Shown: positions 26,910 to 36,053 of the stretch, in pieces
Numbering within the stretch: position 1 is the stretch's first letter
Layout: each line of letters starts with the position of its first letter
NCBI RefSeq assembly: GCF_003576245.1
Contig: NZ_QWGA01000008.1
Location: forward strand, 486,031 to 550,030
Source: Henriciella algicola
Lineage (GTDB): Bacteria > Pseudomonadota > Alphaproteobacteria > Caulobacterales > Hyphomonadaceae
Length of the DNA stretch: 64,000 bases
Direction: 5' to 3'
Notes under the pieces: generated by a model
Told to the model about the DNA's origin: nothing
The model's database searches: none
The model's input: the letters and a program-made list of their open reading frames with translations, nothing else
Made by a program: the position numbers and the translations under genes

Positions 26910-27458
26910 ATGAAACAGGTATCTTTTGCCGTGGCCGCTCTGGTCGCAGGCTTGGCTTTCCAGTCCGTTGCGGACGCTCAGGAGGCGGGCGAAGCCGCGC
27001 CTCAGCCCGCGCCGCCGTCCTGCGAAGGCGACGTCTATGACGACTTCGATTTCTGGCTGGGCGAGTGGCAGGTCACCACACCGGACGGGCAGGTTGCCGG
27101 CACCAATTCAATCACGAAAGCCGAAGACGGATGCCTCCTGATTGAGCGGTGGACGGGCGCGCAAGAGTCAACGGGGCAGAGCTATAATTTTTACGATACC
27201 GGCCTCGACAAGTGGCGCCAGGTCTGGGTCGCGCGCGGGGCCACCATCGACTATGCAGGCAAGCTGACGGAGGACGGCGAGATGCGCCTTGAAGGCAAAA
27301 TCGCTTATCGCAATGGCACCACCGCGCCTTTCCGCGGGAGCTGGACGTCAGAGGCCGATGGCAGCGTCACCCAGCACTTCCAGCAGTACAATTCAGAGAC
27401 TGAAAGCTGGGACGACTGGTTCACCGGTATCTATCGCCGCACCCCTGCTGGCGAATAA
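26910..27458 (+). CDS. Secreted DUF1579-like lipocalin-fold protein
   Basis: 182 residues from the ATG at 26910; the longer frame upstream overlaps the terminator and the previous gene. Signal peptide ending near DAQ at residue 24. The mature part has FDFWLGEWQVTTPDG, repeated Trp/Tyr strands and a C-terminal WDDWFTGIYRR, which resembles DUF1579-like beta-barrel proteins. Function unknown; a periplasmic ligand-binding role is possible. Confidence 0.7.
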   Translation: MKQVSFAVAALVAGLAFQSVADAQEAGEAAPQPAPPSCEGDVYDDFDFWLGEWQVTTPDGQVAGTNSITKAEDGCLLIERWTGAQESTGQSYNFYDTGLDKWRQVWVARGATIDYAGKLTEDGEMRLEGKIAYRNGTTAPFRGSWTSEADGSVTQHFQQYNSETESWDDWFTGIYRRTPAGE

Positions 27459-27547
27459 GAGGCGCGTGACCACTCGACATGGTCCCAAGGCTGCCATAGT
27501 CCCGATCAGGAAAATCAGACACTGCGCCAAATATTGAGGGAGACACC

Positions 27548-28345
27548 ATGTCCGTCATCAAGCTTGAGAAATCCGGATCCATCGCAACGCTGACGCTGAC
27601 GCGTCCGGACATGATGAACGCCCTCGGCCAGGAAGGTGACGGCCCGGCTGTCGCGGCTGCCTGCGCAGAGATCGAGGCTGACCCGGACATCCGTGTGGCC
27701 ATCCTGACCGGCGAAGGCCGTGCCTTCTCGGCCGGCGGCGACGTCAAAGCCATGCGCGACAAGACCGGTGCCTTCGGCGGCAGCCCGAACCAGATCCGGA
27801 ATGGCTATCGCCGCAATATCCATATGGTCGTCAAATCGCTCTACAATCTCGAAGTCCCGCTGATCTCTGCGGTGAATGGCGCGGCGATCGGCCTTGGCTG
27901 TGACGTCGCCTGTATGGCGGATGTGCGCATCGCGTCGGACAAGGCGAAGTTCGGTGTGACCTTCCTCAAGCTCGGCCTCATTCCGGGCGATGGTGGCGCA
28001 TGGCTGCTGCCGCGTATCGTCGGCAACGCTCGCGCCGCCCAGCTTCTCTTCACCGGTGACGTGATCGACGCACAGACCGCGCTCGACTGGGGCCTCATTT
28101 CTGAGGTCCACACGCCAGAAGCGCTGATGGACGCTGCCATGTCGCTGGCAGAGCGTATGGCTGTTCAGCCGCCGCAGGCCCTCCGCCTCGCAAAGACGCT
28201 GCTCCGCCACGGCCAGTCTGCCTCCTACGACACGATCATGGAGCTGTCCGCCGCCTCGCAGGCCCTGATGCACGAGACCGAGGACCATATGGAAGGCGTC
28301 CACGCCATCCTCGAAAAGCGCGCACCGAAGTTCGAAGGTAAATAG
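27548..28345 (+). CDS. Crotonase family protein (enoyl-CoA hydratase/isomerase-like)
   Basis: 265 residues. The oxyanion-hole blocks GRAFSAGGDV and NGAAIGLGCDVACMADVRIA (first twenty shown) are typical of the family. Compared with rat enoyl-CoA hydratase, Glu144 aligns with Phe (FGVTFLKLG) and Glu164 with Gln (AAQLLFTGD), while Asp occurs in IPGDGG. The classical hydration pair is therefore absent, and isomerase, hydrolase or another crotonase reaction is possible. Followed after 7 bases by the RidA gene. Confidence 0.85.
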   Translation: MSVIKLEKSGSIATLTLTRPDMMNALGQEGDGPAVAAACAEIEADPDIRVAILTGEGRAFSAGGDVKAMRDKTGAFGGSPNQIRNGYRRNIHMVVKSLYNLEVPLISAVNGAAIGLGCDVACMADVRIASDKAKFGVTFLKLGLIPGDGGAWLLPRIVGNARAAQLLFTGDVIDAQTALDWGLISEVHTPEALMDAAMSLAERMAVQPPQALRLAKTLLRHGQSASYDTIMELSAASQALMHETEDHMEGVHAILEKRAPKFEGK

Positions 28346-28352
28346 GCCTGTC

Positions 28353-28745
28353 ATGGCAAGCGGGCGCCGCCTGATCTCCACTGGCTCGCCATTCGAGAAG
28401 GCATTTGGCTATTCGCGTGCTGTCGTGCAGGGCGATTGGTGCTTTGTCGCCGGGGTCACGGGGTATGATTACGCCGCCATGACCATGCCGCAGGATGCTG
28501 CCGCTCAGGCAGACGCGTGTTTCGCCACGATTTCCCGCGTGCTGGAGGAGGCAGGCTTTGCCATAGCGGACATCGTCCGCGTGCAATACACGCTGACAGA
28601 CCGGGCGCTGGTCGATGAGGTCGCGCCCGTCCTCGGCCGGCATATGGGCGACATTCGTCCGGCCGCGACGATGGTGATTTCGGGGCTGATCTCGCCGGAA
28701 ATGAAGATCGAGATCGAGGTGACGGCGCTAAGATCAGAGGCCTGA
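28353..28745 (+). CDS. RidA family protein
   Basis: 130 residues. It has FAGVTGYD in the active-site region, the trimer-forming fold, and a C-terminal IEIEVTALR strand. The conserved arginine lies in GDIRPAATMV, the R-P-A segment of RidA proteins. These deaminate reactive enamine/imine intermediates. It is 7 bases downstream of the crotonase gene, so both are probably translated from one message. Confidence 0.85.
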   Translation: MASGRRLISTGSPFEKAFGYSRAVVQGDWCFVAGVTGYDYAAMTMPQDAAAQADACFATISRVLEEAGFAIADIVRVQYTLTDRALVDEVAPVLGRHMGDIRPAATMVISGLISPEMKIEIEVTALRSEA

Positions 28746-28833
28746 CCCTCCGCCACGTCATGCCTTGTGCCCTTTCCGCTAGTCGATAAGCTATCTATCA
28801 ATAGAGGCGAAAAACGCCCTAAGGGAGGACTGC

Positions 28834-29124
28834 ATGATTGGTATCGTTGCGAAGCTGCAAATAGCTGAAGGCAAGAATGATGAATTCGAACAGGTCGGCA
28901 AGGACCTGATGGCGAAGGTCAAGGCGAATGAGCCTGGCTGTCTGACCTACCAGCTTTACCGCTCACAGTCCGATCCGCAGTCCTACATCTTCATGGAGCA
29001 GTACTCCGATGACGAAGCGCTCAAGGCGCACGGCCAGACGGAGTATTTCAAGGCAGCAGGGCCGAAAATGGCAGGCTGCCTCGCCGGAAAGCCGGAAATC
29101 GAGCGCTACGATATCGTTGAATAA
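28834..29124 (+). CDS. ABM-domain monooxygenase (putative quinol monooxygenase)
   Basis: 96 residues, a ferredoxin-like dimer of the antibiotic-biosynthesis monooxygenase family. It starts MIGIVAKLQIAEGK and has NEPGCLTYQLYRSQ and FIFMEQYSD-type segments. These oxidise quinols without a cofactor. Preceded by GGGAGGA, with 88 bases to RidA. The MFS gene follows after 37 bases. Confidence 0.8.
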   Translation: MIGIVAKLQIAEGKNDEFEQVGKDLMAKVKANEPGCLTYQLYRSQSDPQSYIFMEQYSDDEALKAHGQTEYFKAAGPKMAGCLAGKPEIERYDIVE

Positions 29125-29161
29125 AACCCTCTGACGCGTCGTCCCCGAAGGAGGGCCCGAT

Positions 29162-30610
29162 ATGGTTGAGACCGGTAAGCCGAGCCTCGTAACACGCCTT
29201 GCCTATGGAATTGGCGGCGCAGCTGGCGGCATCAAGAATAATGGCTTCGAATACGTCCTCCTGCTGTTCTACAGCCAGATCATGGGACTATCGGCCGTCC
29301 TCGTCGCGGCTGCGCTCTGGATCGCGCTTCTGATCGACGCTTTTTCCGACCCGGTTGTCGGTTACTGGTCAGACAATATGCGGACCAAATGGGGGCGGCG
29401 GCACCCCTTTATGTATATCGCCATGGTCCCGGTCGCGATTGGCTATTTCTTCGTCTGGAACCCGCCGACAGAGCTGTCCGGCCTAAATCTCTTCGCCTGG
29501 TTGCTCGCATTCACGGTGATCGTGCGGCTGATGTACACCTTCTTCGAGGTGCCAAGCACGGCGCTCGCGGCAGAACTGACGCAGGACTATGATGAGCGCA
29601 CATCGCTCATGTCGTTCCGCTATTTCTTTGCCTGGGTCGGCGGCCTCACGGTCCAGATCATTCTGTTTTTTTACCTGCTGAAACCCAGCGAAGGCGACCC
29701 TTCCGGCTTCTTTCACATTCCTGGCTGGAACACGTATGGCCTGATCGGCGCAAGCTGTATCTTGGTGTCGATTGCCATCACATCCCTCGGCACACACAGG
29801 CACATCCCGCACCTCAAGGCCCCGCCAGCAGCACGCAAGCTGACCCCGATGAAGATCCTTGGCGAGATATGGGAAACCGTGTCGAACCCATCCTTTCGGG
29901 CGCTGTTCATCGCAACACTCTTCGGTCTTCTGGCGAGCGGTATCTCTGCGACCCTGAACCAGTATATCAACGGCTTCTTTTGGGAATTCACGAACGTCCA
30001 GATTACCGGCTTGACTGTTGCGGTCTATGTCTCGGCGATCCTCGCGCTTGTCATCGCGCCGCCGGTTGGCAAAGCGTTCGGCAAGAAAAAAGCGGCCATC
30101 ATTATCGGCTTCCTCGCCTTCACGATTGCGCCCATGCCGGTCATCCTGCGCCAGTTCGGCCTCCTGCCGCCGAACGGCACGGATGCGCTCTATTACATCG
30201 TGATAACCGTCACCGTGTTCGACCTCGCCCTGATCATCGCCTATCAGATGCTCGCAGCCTCCATGGTGGCCGACATTGTCGAGCAGAATGAGCTTGCGAC
30301 CGGCAGACGCTCAGAGGGCATCTACTTCGCGGGCATCAGCTTCATGCGCAAACTGGCCCAGGGCATGGGTGTGCTGACGGCTTCTGGCGTCCTCGCGGTC
30401 GCGTCCATCACCCCCGGTATGCGGGCCGCACAGGCAAGTGAGGAATCCATCCGCATCCTTGGTTGGGGCTACGCACTCAGCCTGCTTACGCTGTGGACGA
30501 TCATGATGGTCTGTATCAGCTTCTACCGGATCAGCCGCGAAGATCACGAAGCCAATCTCGAAGCCCTCCGATCAGGGGCGACGACGCAGCCGCGTTTCGA
30601 GAAAAGCTAG
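29162..30610 (+). CDS. MFS transporter, GPH (glycoside-pentoside-hexuronide) type
   Basis: 482 residues with 12 predicted membrane spans. The family's first-loop signature appears as DAFSDPVVGYWSDNMRTKWGRRHPFMY, with the GRR-x-P motif and the paired aspartates. GPH carriers move sugars with sodium or protons; this subgroup, from the sugar-poor neighbourhood, may carry another solute. Ribosome site GAAGGAGG. A nested inverted repeat follows its stop. Confidence 0.87.
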   Translation: MVETGKPSLVTRLAYGIGGAAGGIKNNGFEYVLLLFYSQIMGLSAVLVAAALWIALLIDAFSDPVVGYWSDNMRTKWGRRHPFMYIAMVPVAIGYFFVWNPPTELSGLNLFAWLLAFTVIVRLMYTFFEVPSTALAAELTQDYDERTSLMSFRYFFAWVGGLTVQIILFFYLLKPSEGDPSGFFHIPGWNTYGLIGASCILVSIAITSLGTHRHIPHLKAPPAARKLTPMKILGEIWETVSNPSFRALFIATLFGLLASGISATLNQYINGFFWEFTNVQITGLTVAVYVSAILALVIAPPVGKAFGKKKAAIIIGFLAFTIAPMPVILRQFGLLPPNGTDALYYIVITVTVFDLALIIAYQMLAASMVADIVEQNELATGRRSEGIYFAGISFMRKLAQGMGVLTASGVLAVASITPGMRAAQASEESIRILGWGYALSLLTLWTIMMVCISFYRISREDHEANLEALRSGATTQPRFEKS

Positions 30611-30621
30611 GCTCACCAACT

Positions 30622-30653
30622 GGCACCAGCTGACAAAATTGTCATGCGGTGCC
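30622..30653. promoter_or_regulatory. Nested inverted repeat between MFS gene and Do-protease gene
   Basis: GGCACC, three bases, TGACAA-AA-TTGTCA, three bases, GGTGCC. Both pairs of arms are perfect and symmetric. It lies 12 bases after the MFS stop and 40 bases before the protease start. There is no T-run, so it could be a terminator-like hairpin or an operator for the stress protease. Confidence 0.5.
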
Positions 30654-30692
30654 AGATTGCGCCCTCGCCAAGGCCGCAATAGAGCCATTTTC

Positions 30693-32222
30693 ATGATGCA
30701 TAACATCGCCATGACACGGCACGTTTCGAAACTGCTCTTCATCTCGGCCATCGCGGTCCTTGCGCTGCTGGCCGTTGTAATCAGTCCGCTTTTCTCCTTC
30801 GGCCAGCAGGCCGGCGCCCAATCCCAGCCGGCTCAGTCTGAAAACGAACTGGCTGGCGAAACGCAGGCAGATGAGAGCGGCAATTTCTTCATGCCCGGCC
30901 GCCGCGTCCCGCAGAGCCAGGCTGAAGTCCAGCTCTCCTACGCGCCGCTGGTCAAACAGGTCTCCCCGGCGGTTGTAAACGTCTATACCAGCCGCGTCGT
31001 GCGCGAGAGCAATTCGCCCTTCGCCAATGATCCGATCTTCCGTCAGTTCTTTGGCGCGACACCGCGTGCGCGTGAGCGCGTCCAGAACTCGCTCGGCTCC
31101 GGTGTGATCGTGTCGGATGACGGCGTCATCGTCACCAACAGCCACGTGGTGAAGGATGCCGACCAGTTCCTCGTCGTCCTGTCAGACCGCCGCGAATACG
31201 AAGCTGATCTCGTCCTCTCCGATGAGCGCACCGACCTTGCCGTGCTGCGCATCGACAATGATGGCGACCCGCTCCCGACCGTGAAATACGCCGATACGCG
31301 TGACACCGAAGTTGGCGACATCGTGCTCGCCATCGGTAACCCGTTTGGCGTCGGCCAGACGGTGACAACCGGTATCATCTCGGCCACCGCGCGCACCGAT
31401 GTCGGCGTTTCAGACTACTCCTTCTTCCTGCAGACCGATGCGGCCGTGAACCCCGGCAATTCCGGCGGCGCGCTGATCAACACGAAGGCAGAGCTTGTCG
31501 GTATAAACACGGCGATCTTCTCACGCTCTGGCGGCTCTAACGGCATCGGCTTCGCCATTCCGGCTGAAATGGTGCGGCGCGTCGTCGATGCAGCCGTCAA
31601 TGAAGGCATGATCGTCCGCCCATGGCTGGGCCTCAAGGCGCAATCGGTGAGCTATGACATCGCACAGGCGCAAGGTCTCGACCGTCCGCTTGGTGTGATG
31701 GTCACCGAAGTCTTCCAGAACGGCCCCGCAGACGAAGCCGGGATCGCGCGCGGCGACCTGATTACAGAGATTGATGGCCGCGAAGTCTTCGATGAGCGGG
31801 GCCTCAAATTCCTCGCGGCGACGCGCTCACCGGGTGAGTTCTCCGAGCTCACGGTCCTTCGAGGCGGCGCGTTCGAGAACATCAACGTTGAGCTCGCTCC
31901 GCCGCCGGGCGCCACCGAGGCAGAGCTTGAGCTTCTGGAAGGTCGGCATCCTTTCTCCGGCGCCGAAGTCGCAGAGCTGTCGCCGCGCCTTGCTGAGGAG
32001 CTTGGCCGTGATCCGTTCGAAACCGGCGTCCTCGTCACGCGCATCCTGCGCGGCGCCTATGCCTGGCGCGTTGTCCGCCCGGGCGACCTGATCGTGTCCG
32101 TCAACAACACGCAGATCGAAAGTTTGAGCGATCTTGATGAGGCCTTGGGCGCTGACACGTCGACCTGGACGATCGAGCTTGATCGCAATGGACGCCCCAT
32201 CGGCGGGACGCTGCGTCTCTAG
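30693..32222 (+). CDS. Do-family periplasmic serine endoprotease (DegP/DegQ type)
   Basis: 509 residues from the ATG at 30693; the ATG at 30711 is an alternative, and the TTG upstream lies in the inverted repeat. Signal anchor at the N-terminus, then a trypsin-like domain with His in NSHVV, Asp in RTDLAVLRID and Ser in NPGNSGGAL, then two PDZ domains (from about residues 290 and 400). It degrades or refolds damaged envelope proteins. Ends 73 bases before the S9 peptidase reading frame. Confidence 0.92.
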   Translation: MMHNIAMTRHVSKLLFISAIAVLALLAVVISPLFSFGQQAGAQSQPAQSENELAGETQADESGNFFMPGRRVPQSQAEVQLSYAPLVKQVSPAVVNVYTSRVVRESNSPFANDPIFRQFFGATPRARERVQNSLGSGVIVSDDGVIVTNSHVVKDADQFLVVLSDRREYEADLVLSDERTDLAVLRIDNDGDPLPTVKYADTRDTEVGDIVLAIGNPFGVGQTVTTGIISATARTDVGVSDYSFFLQTDAAVNPGNSGGALINTKAELVGINTAIFSRSGGSNGIGFAIPAEMVRRVVDAAVNEGMIVRPWLGLKAQSVSYDIAQAQGLDRPLGVMVTEVFQNGPADEAGIARGDLITEIDGREVFDERGLKFLAATRSPGEFSELTVLRGGAFENINVELAPPPGATEAELELLEGRHPFSGAEVAELSPRLAEELGRDPFETGVLVTRILRGAYAWRVVRPGDLIVSVNNTQIESLSDLDEALGADTSTWTIELDRNGRPIGGTLRL

Positions 32223-32313
32223 GCGAATTCGAAAATCTGCCCGGCCAAGCCTCGCCACCCTCGGATGGCGGTGCTAGCGTCCGCATCATCATCAGATGCG
32301 GAAGGCTCCACCC

Positions 32314-34323
32314 ATGAAACTCAGAACTGCACTGGCGCTTGGCGCGTCCATGCTCGCCTTTGGCTGCGCGCAGACACAGGAAGCCGACACGGCTGCGCCA
32401 ACCCCACCAAGCGAGAGCGCAGACGCGAGCGATACCCCGCTCGTCGGCGTCGAGGTGGAGACCTATCCCGCGGCGCTCTTCCACGAGACGACCAGCTATT
32501 CGCTCGCGTCGTCTGGCGGCTATGTCTTCTCCGCAGAGGGTGGCGAAATCCTCGCCTCCACTGATGTGACTGGCATCTTCAATGCGGTGACGATGGATGA
32601 GACCGGCGCCGTCACCGCGCTCACCAATTCCAATAGCGACGCCATCTATGCCCAATCCTTCTTTCCGGAAGACAACAGGGCGCTGCTGACCTCTGATGGT
32701 GGCGGCGATGAAATCTTCCACGTCTATGTTCGTGAAGAAGATGGCACCCTTCGCGACCTGACGCCCGGCGAAGAGACGCGCGCAAGCTTTGTCGGCTGGC
32801 GCGGCGATGGCGAGGTTTTCTACGTCCAGACCAATGAGCGCGACCCGCAGACCAATGACCTCTACGCCTATCGGGCCAGCGACTATGCCCGTGAGATGAT
32901 CTTCCAGAATGACGGCAAGGACATCGCCGGCGTCTCGCCAGATGGGCGCTGGCTGGCCCTGTCCAAGGACCGCACCAATGCGGACTCCAACATCTTCCTC
33001 GTTGACCTGCTGTCTGACGAGCCAACCCAGCAGCTGATCACCGAGCATGAAGGCGACATCGCATACGGCGTCTATGACTTCACCGCCGATAGCGAAACGC
33101 TGATCTATGCCACCAATGAGTATGGCGAGTTCAATCAGGCCTGGACCTATAATCTCGCGAGCGGTGAGCGTAGCCCGCTCATCCAGGCGGACTGGGACGT
33201 GTCGTACGTCTTCGACAGCCCGACCGGGCGCTATCTCGTCTCTGCGGTCAACAATGATGCGCTGACAGAGCTGACCATCCTCGACAACCAGACAGGCGAG
33301 GAAGTCGCGCTGACCAACATCCCTGACGGCGAAGTTGGTCAGGTCCGCTTCAGCCGGGATGAGAGCGAGATCGCCTTCGGCGTGAACACCGATACCTCAC
33401 CCTTCAATCTCTACATGGCCGACCTTGAGACCGGCGCGGCGACGCGTCTGACCTCGGCGCTGCCTGAAGCCATCGATGAGGATGACCTCGTGACGGCGAC
33501 GATCGTCCGCTATGAGAGCTTTGACGGGCTGGAAATCCCGGCCGTCTTCTACATGCCGAAGCAGGCATCGGCAGATAACCCGGTCCCCGCGCTTGTCTGG
33601 GTGCATGGTGGGCCGGGCGGCCAGACGACGCGCGGCTACTCGGCGACGATCCAGCACCTCGTCAATCATGGCTACGCCGTGCTCGGTGCGAACAATCGCG
33701 GCTCATCCGGCTATGGGAAGACGTTCTTCCACCTCGATGACCAGAACCACGGCGAAAACGACCTTCAGGACATCGTCTATGGCCGTGAGTATCTTGAAGG
33801 CGTCGAAGGGATCGACCCTGACAGGATCGGCATCATTGGCGGCTCCTATGGCGGCTTCATGGTGGCGGCAGCGCTGGCGTTTGAGCCGGAAGTCTTCGAT
33901 GTCGGCGTCAACATCTTTGGCGTGACCAACTGGCTGCGCACGCTTGAGAGCATTCCGCCATGGTGGGGCTCTTTCCGCGATGCGCTTTATGATGAGATGG
34001 GCGACCCGGCAGAGGATGAAGAGCGCCTGCGCCGCATCTCGCCGCTCTTCCATGCTGACCAGATCACCAAGCCGCTGCTCGTTATCCAGGGCGCAAACGA
34101 TCCGCGCGTCCTGCAGGTCGAGAGCGATGAACTGGTCGAAGCGGCCCGCGCCAATGGGGCGACGGTCGAGTATGTGCTCTTCCCCGATGAAGGCCATGGC
34201 TTCCAGAAGCGTGAAAACCGCATCACCGCCTCAGAAGCCTATGTCAGTTTCCTCAACACCTATCTGAAGGGTGAGCCCGCCCAGCAGGAAGCGGCCGCTG
34301 CAAGCGACAACGCCGCTGACTAG
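32314..34323 (+). CDS. S9 family prolyl-oligopeptidase-like lipoprotein
   Basis: 669 residues from the ATG at 32314; the ATG at 32296 adds six residues before the signal peptide. The lipobox LAFGC places it in the envelope. The N-terminal beta-propeller (about residues 50-400) is followed by an alpha/beta hydrolase with Ser near 510 in GGSYGGFM, Asp near 594 in GANDPRV and His near 628 in GHGFQKREN. It hydrolyses peptides, perhaps acyl-aminoacyl or dipeptidyl substrates. A bidirectional terminator follows. Confidence 0.9.
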   Translation: MKLRTALALGASMLAFGCAQTQEADTAAPTPPSESADASDTPLVGVEVETYPAALFHETTSYSLASSGGYVFSAEGGEILASTDVTGIFNAVTMDETGAVTALTNSNSDAIYAQSFFPEDNRALLTSDGGGDEIFHVYVREEDGTLRDLTPGEETRASFVGWRGDGEVFYVQTNERDPQTNDLYAYRASDYAREMIFQNDGKDIAGVSPDGRWLALSKDRTNADSNIFLVDLLSDEPTQQLITEHEGDIAYGVYDFTADSETLIYATNEYGEFNQAWTYNLASGERSPLIQADWDVSYVFDSPTGRYLVSAVNNDALTELTILDNQTGEEVALTNIPDGEVGQVRFSRDESEIAFGVNTDTSPFNLYMADLETGAATRLTSALPEAIDEDDLVTATIVRYESFDGLEIPAVFYMPKQASADNPVPALVWVHGGPGGQTTRGYSATIQHLVNHGYAVLGANNRGSSGYGKTFFHLDDQNHGENDLQDIVYGREYLEGVEGIDPDRIGIIGGSYGGFMVAAALAFEPEVFDVGVNIFGVTNWLRTLESIPPWWGSFRDALYDEMGDPAEDEERLRRISPLFHADQITKPLLVIQGANDPRVLQVESDELVEAARANGATVEYVLFPDEGHGFQKRENRITASEAYVSFLNTYLKGEPAQQEAAAASDNAAD

Positions 34324-34341
34324 ACCAGTCTGAAACGCAAC

Positions 34342-34377
34342 AAAAAAGGCCGGGCGATCTGCCCGGCCTTTTCATTT
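34342..34377. terminator. Bidirectional intrinsic terminator
   Basis: GGCCGGGC pairs with GCCCGGCC around GATCT. An A-run lies before and a T-run after, so it can stop transcription of both the S9 peptidase gene and the converging lipoprotein gene. Confidence 0.9.
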
Positions 34378-34398
34378 GTGAATGCTGTCAGCGAGGCC

Positions 34399-35295
34399 CT
34401 AGAGGCCGCTCACGATCAGCTGCAGCTCTGAATTGCCGGCCGTCATGGCGGACTGGTCTGCCTCCAGCGTCTCCGGGCGGTCCGCCGTTGGATAGGCGTC
34501 GGCCAGGATGGCGAGGACAGCGTCAGCCTGCTCAACGAAGTCTGGTGCATCGGCTTCAATGGCGGCGCGGTGGTCTTCGAGAAGGGCGTTTGCCGTGCTG
34601 TAGAAGCCATAGCCGTCGAGATATGGCTCATAGGCGTCGGTACCGGTCGCAGAACCATACTGGGCGGTCGCGCGGTTGATCTGGTCAGCGATCACCTTGG
34701 CTTCGACGACTGCGTCGCTGTCGCTGCCTTCAGGTGCCTTTTCTGCCGCAGCGCGCAGCGTCTCGATGATGTCATCGGCGCGGGCGCGGAGGTCTTCAGC
34801 TGACTCCTCAGCGAACACGGCGGCGGAGGCATCGCTCAGCTTCTGTGCGAAAGGTTCGACGCCCTGCTGGACGAGGACTGGTTCGAAGTCGAGCAGGATC
34901 TCGCTGACCGGGTGGGCGAACATTTCGCCGGCTGCACGGCGCTCGCCTGCGTCCAGCGCATCGATGCCGGCGCGGATGTGCGCTTCGGTCATGGCGAGTG
35001 CGCTGCGATAGACGGCAGGGTCCTGGGCGGCAGCTGCGAGGTCTACACCGCCTTCGCCGCCTTCACCTTCACCACCTTCGCCCTCGCCGCCTTCACCTTC
35101 GCCGCCGGACATGGGGTAGGACGAGGTGTCGGTCTGTGCGTCAGGGGTCTGCGTCGCTGCGGTGTCCGTGTCCTCGGCTGCGGCGGTTTCAGTCGGGGCA
35201 GGGGTGGTTTCGACCTCATTGCCGCACGCTACAAGGCCGCCAAGAAGCGTGGTCGACAGGCCGAGCGCAGCAAGAGATTTGTATTTCGATGCCAT
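34399..35295 (-). CDS. Predicted lipoprotein with Gly/Glu repeat, iron-linked by context
   Basis: 298 residues. Signal peptide with lipobox LVAC (Cys24), then a low-complexity Thr/Ala/Asp region, then Gly-Glu repeats at residues 64-83, and a mostly helical domain from 85 to the end with AHPVSEILLDFEPVL near the middle. I do not recognise the family with certainty; the helical, single-domain outline recalls imelysin-like iron-associated lipoproteins, which is inference only. The gene is divergent from a PKHD hydroxylase across a Fur-like box, supporting an iron role. Confidence 0.65.
   Translation of the reverse strand: MASKYKSLAALGLSTTLLGGLVACGNEVETTPAPTETAAAEDTDTAATQTPDAQTDTSSYPMSGGEGEGGEGEGGEGEGGEGGVDLAAAAQDPAVYRSALAMTEAHIRAGIDALDAGERRAAGEMFAHPVSEILLDFEPVLVQQGVEPFAQKLSDASAAVFAEESAEDLRARADDIIETLRAAAEKAPEGSDSDAVVEAKVIADQINRATAQYGSATGTDAYEPYLDGYGFYSTANALLEDHRAAIEADAPDFVEQADAVLAILADAYPTADRPETLEADQSAMTAGNSELQLIVSGL
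35047..35106 (-). repeat. Gly-Glu coding tandem repeat
   Basis: An 18-base unit coding for a G/E hexapeptide is repeated about three times inside the lipoprotein gene, giving residues 64-83. Such repeats expand and shrink by slippage, so its length may vary between strains. The tract gives a flexible acidic tether between the lipid anchor and the folded domain and may bind cations. Confidence 0.75.
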
Positions 35296-35345
35296 AGAAG
35301 TGCACTTTCATAGTTGCGAGTGTTCCGGTAACGCCTAGCTATATC

Positions 35346-35360
35346 TGCAAATAATTCTCA
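35346..35360. promoter_or_regulatory. Fur-like box in divergent promoter
   Basis: TGCAAAT-A-ATTCTCA, a 7-1-7 inverted repeat close to the Fur consensus TGATAAT-N-ATTATCA (mismatches confined to two positions in each arm). It ends 8 bases before the hydroxylase start and 51 bases before the divergent lipoprotein start, where it could repress both when iron is plentiful. Confidence 0.55.
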
Positions 35361-35368
35361 AAAGCAAG

Positions 35369-36046
35369 ATGCTGATCACGATTCCAAACATACTTGACGC
35401 AGGCGCCCTGACTGAAGCGAAGGAGCTTCTGGCAAAGACGAGCTGGGCCGATGGGCGCAAGACAGCGGGGCCGGAAGCGGCGAAGGTAAAGCGCAATGAG
35501 CAGGCGGATCTGTCGTCCCGCTCTGGCAGCGCGCTGCACACGCTGCTGAATGATGCCATCCGCAAGAACGCTGTCTTCCAGGCCGCCGCACAGCCCGCGC
35601 GCCTGTCGCGCCTCCTCGTCAGCCGCAGCGGCGAGGGGCAGGGCTATGGCACCCATGTCGACAATGCGCTGATGGGCACAGGCCCGAACCGGCTCAGGAC
35701 GGATTTGTCCTTCACGCTCTTCCTTAATGACCCGACCGATTATGAAGGCGGCGAGCTGACGATCGACTGGGCGGGCATGATCCATTCGATGAAGCTCGAA
35801 GCAGGCTCGCTCCTCCTCTATCCCTCGACCAGCCTGCACCGCGTCGAGACGATCACGTCTGGCCAGCGCACGGTCTGCGTCGGTTGGGTACAGAGCCAGG
35901 TGCGCACCAGCGAGCAGCGCGACATCCTGTTTGATCTCGCCAACGTGAAAGTCTCCATGCGTGCCTCCCTGCCAGAAGGCGCGCCAGAGCATCTCGCGCT
36001 CTCAAAGGTGATCGCGAATCTTCGGCGACTCTGGTCGGAGGTCTGA
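35369..36046 (+). CDS. PKHD-type Fe(II)/2-oxoglutarate hydroxylase (PiuC/YbiX family)
   Basis: 225 residues, full length. The iron ligands are His and Asp in GYGTHVDNA and His in TSLHRVE, and the 2OG arginine lies in SGQRTVCVGW. PiuC/YbiX genes accompany TonB-dependent siderophore receptors and are iron-repressed in Proteobacteria; no receptor is in this window. Start set by the ATG directly after the Fur-like box. Confidence 0.88.
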   Translation: MLITIPNILDAGALTEAKELLAKTSWADGRKTAGPEAAKVKRNEQADLSSRSGSALHTLLNDAIRKNAVFQAAAQPARLSRLLVSRSGEGQGYGTHVDNALMGTGPNRLRTDLSFTLFLNDPTDYEGGELTIDWAGMIHSMKLEAGSLLLYPSTSLHRVETITSGQRTVCVGWVQSQVRTSEQRDILFDLANVKVSMRASLPEGAPEHLALSKVIANLRRLWSEV

Positions 36047-36053
36047 CCGCCGT

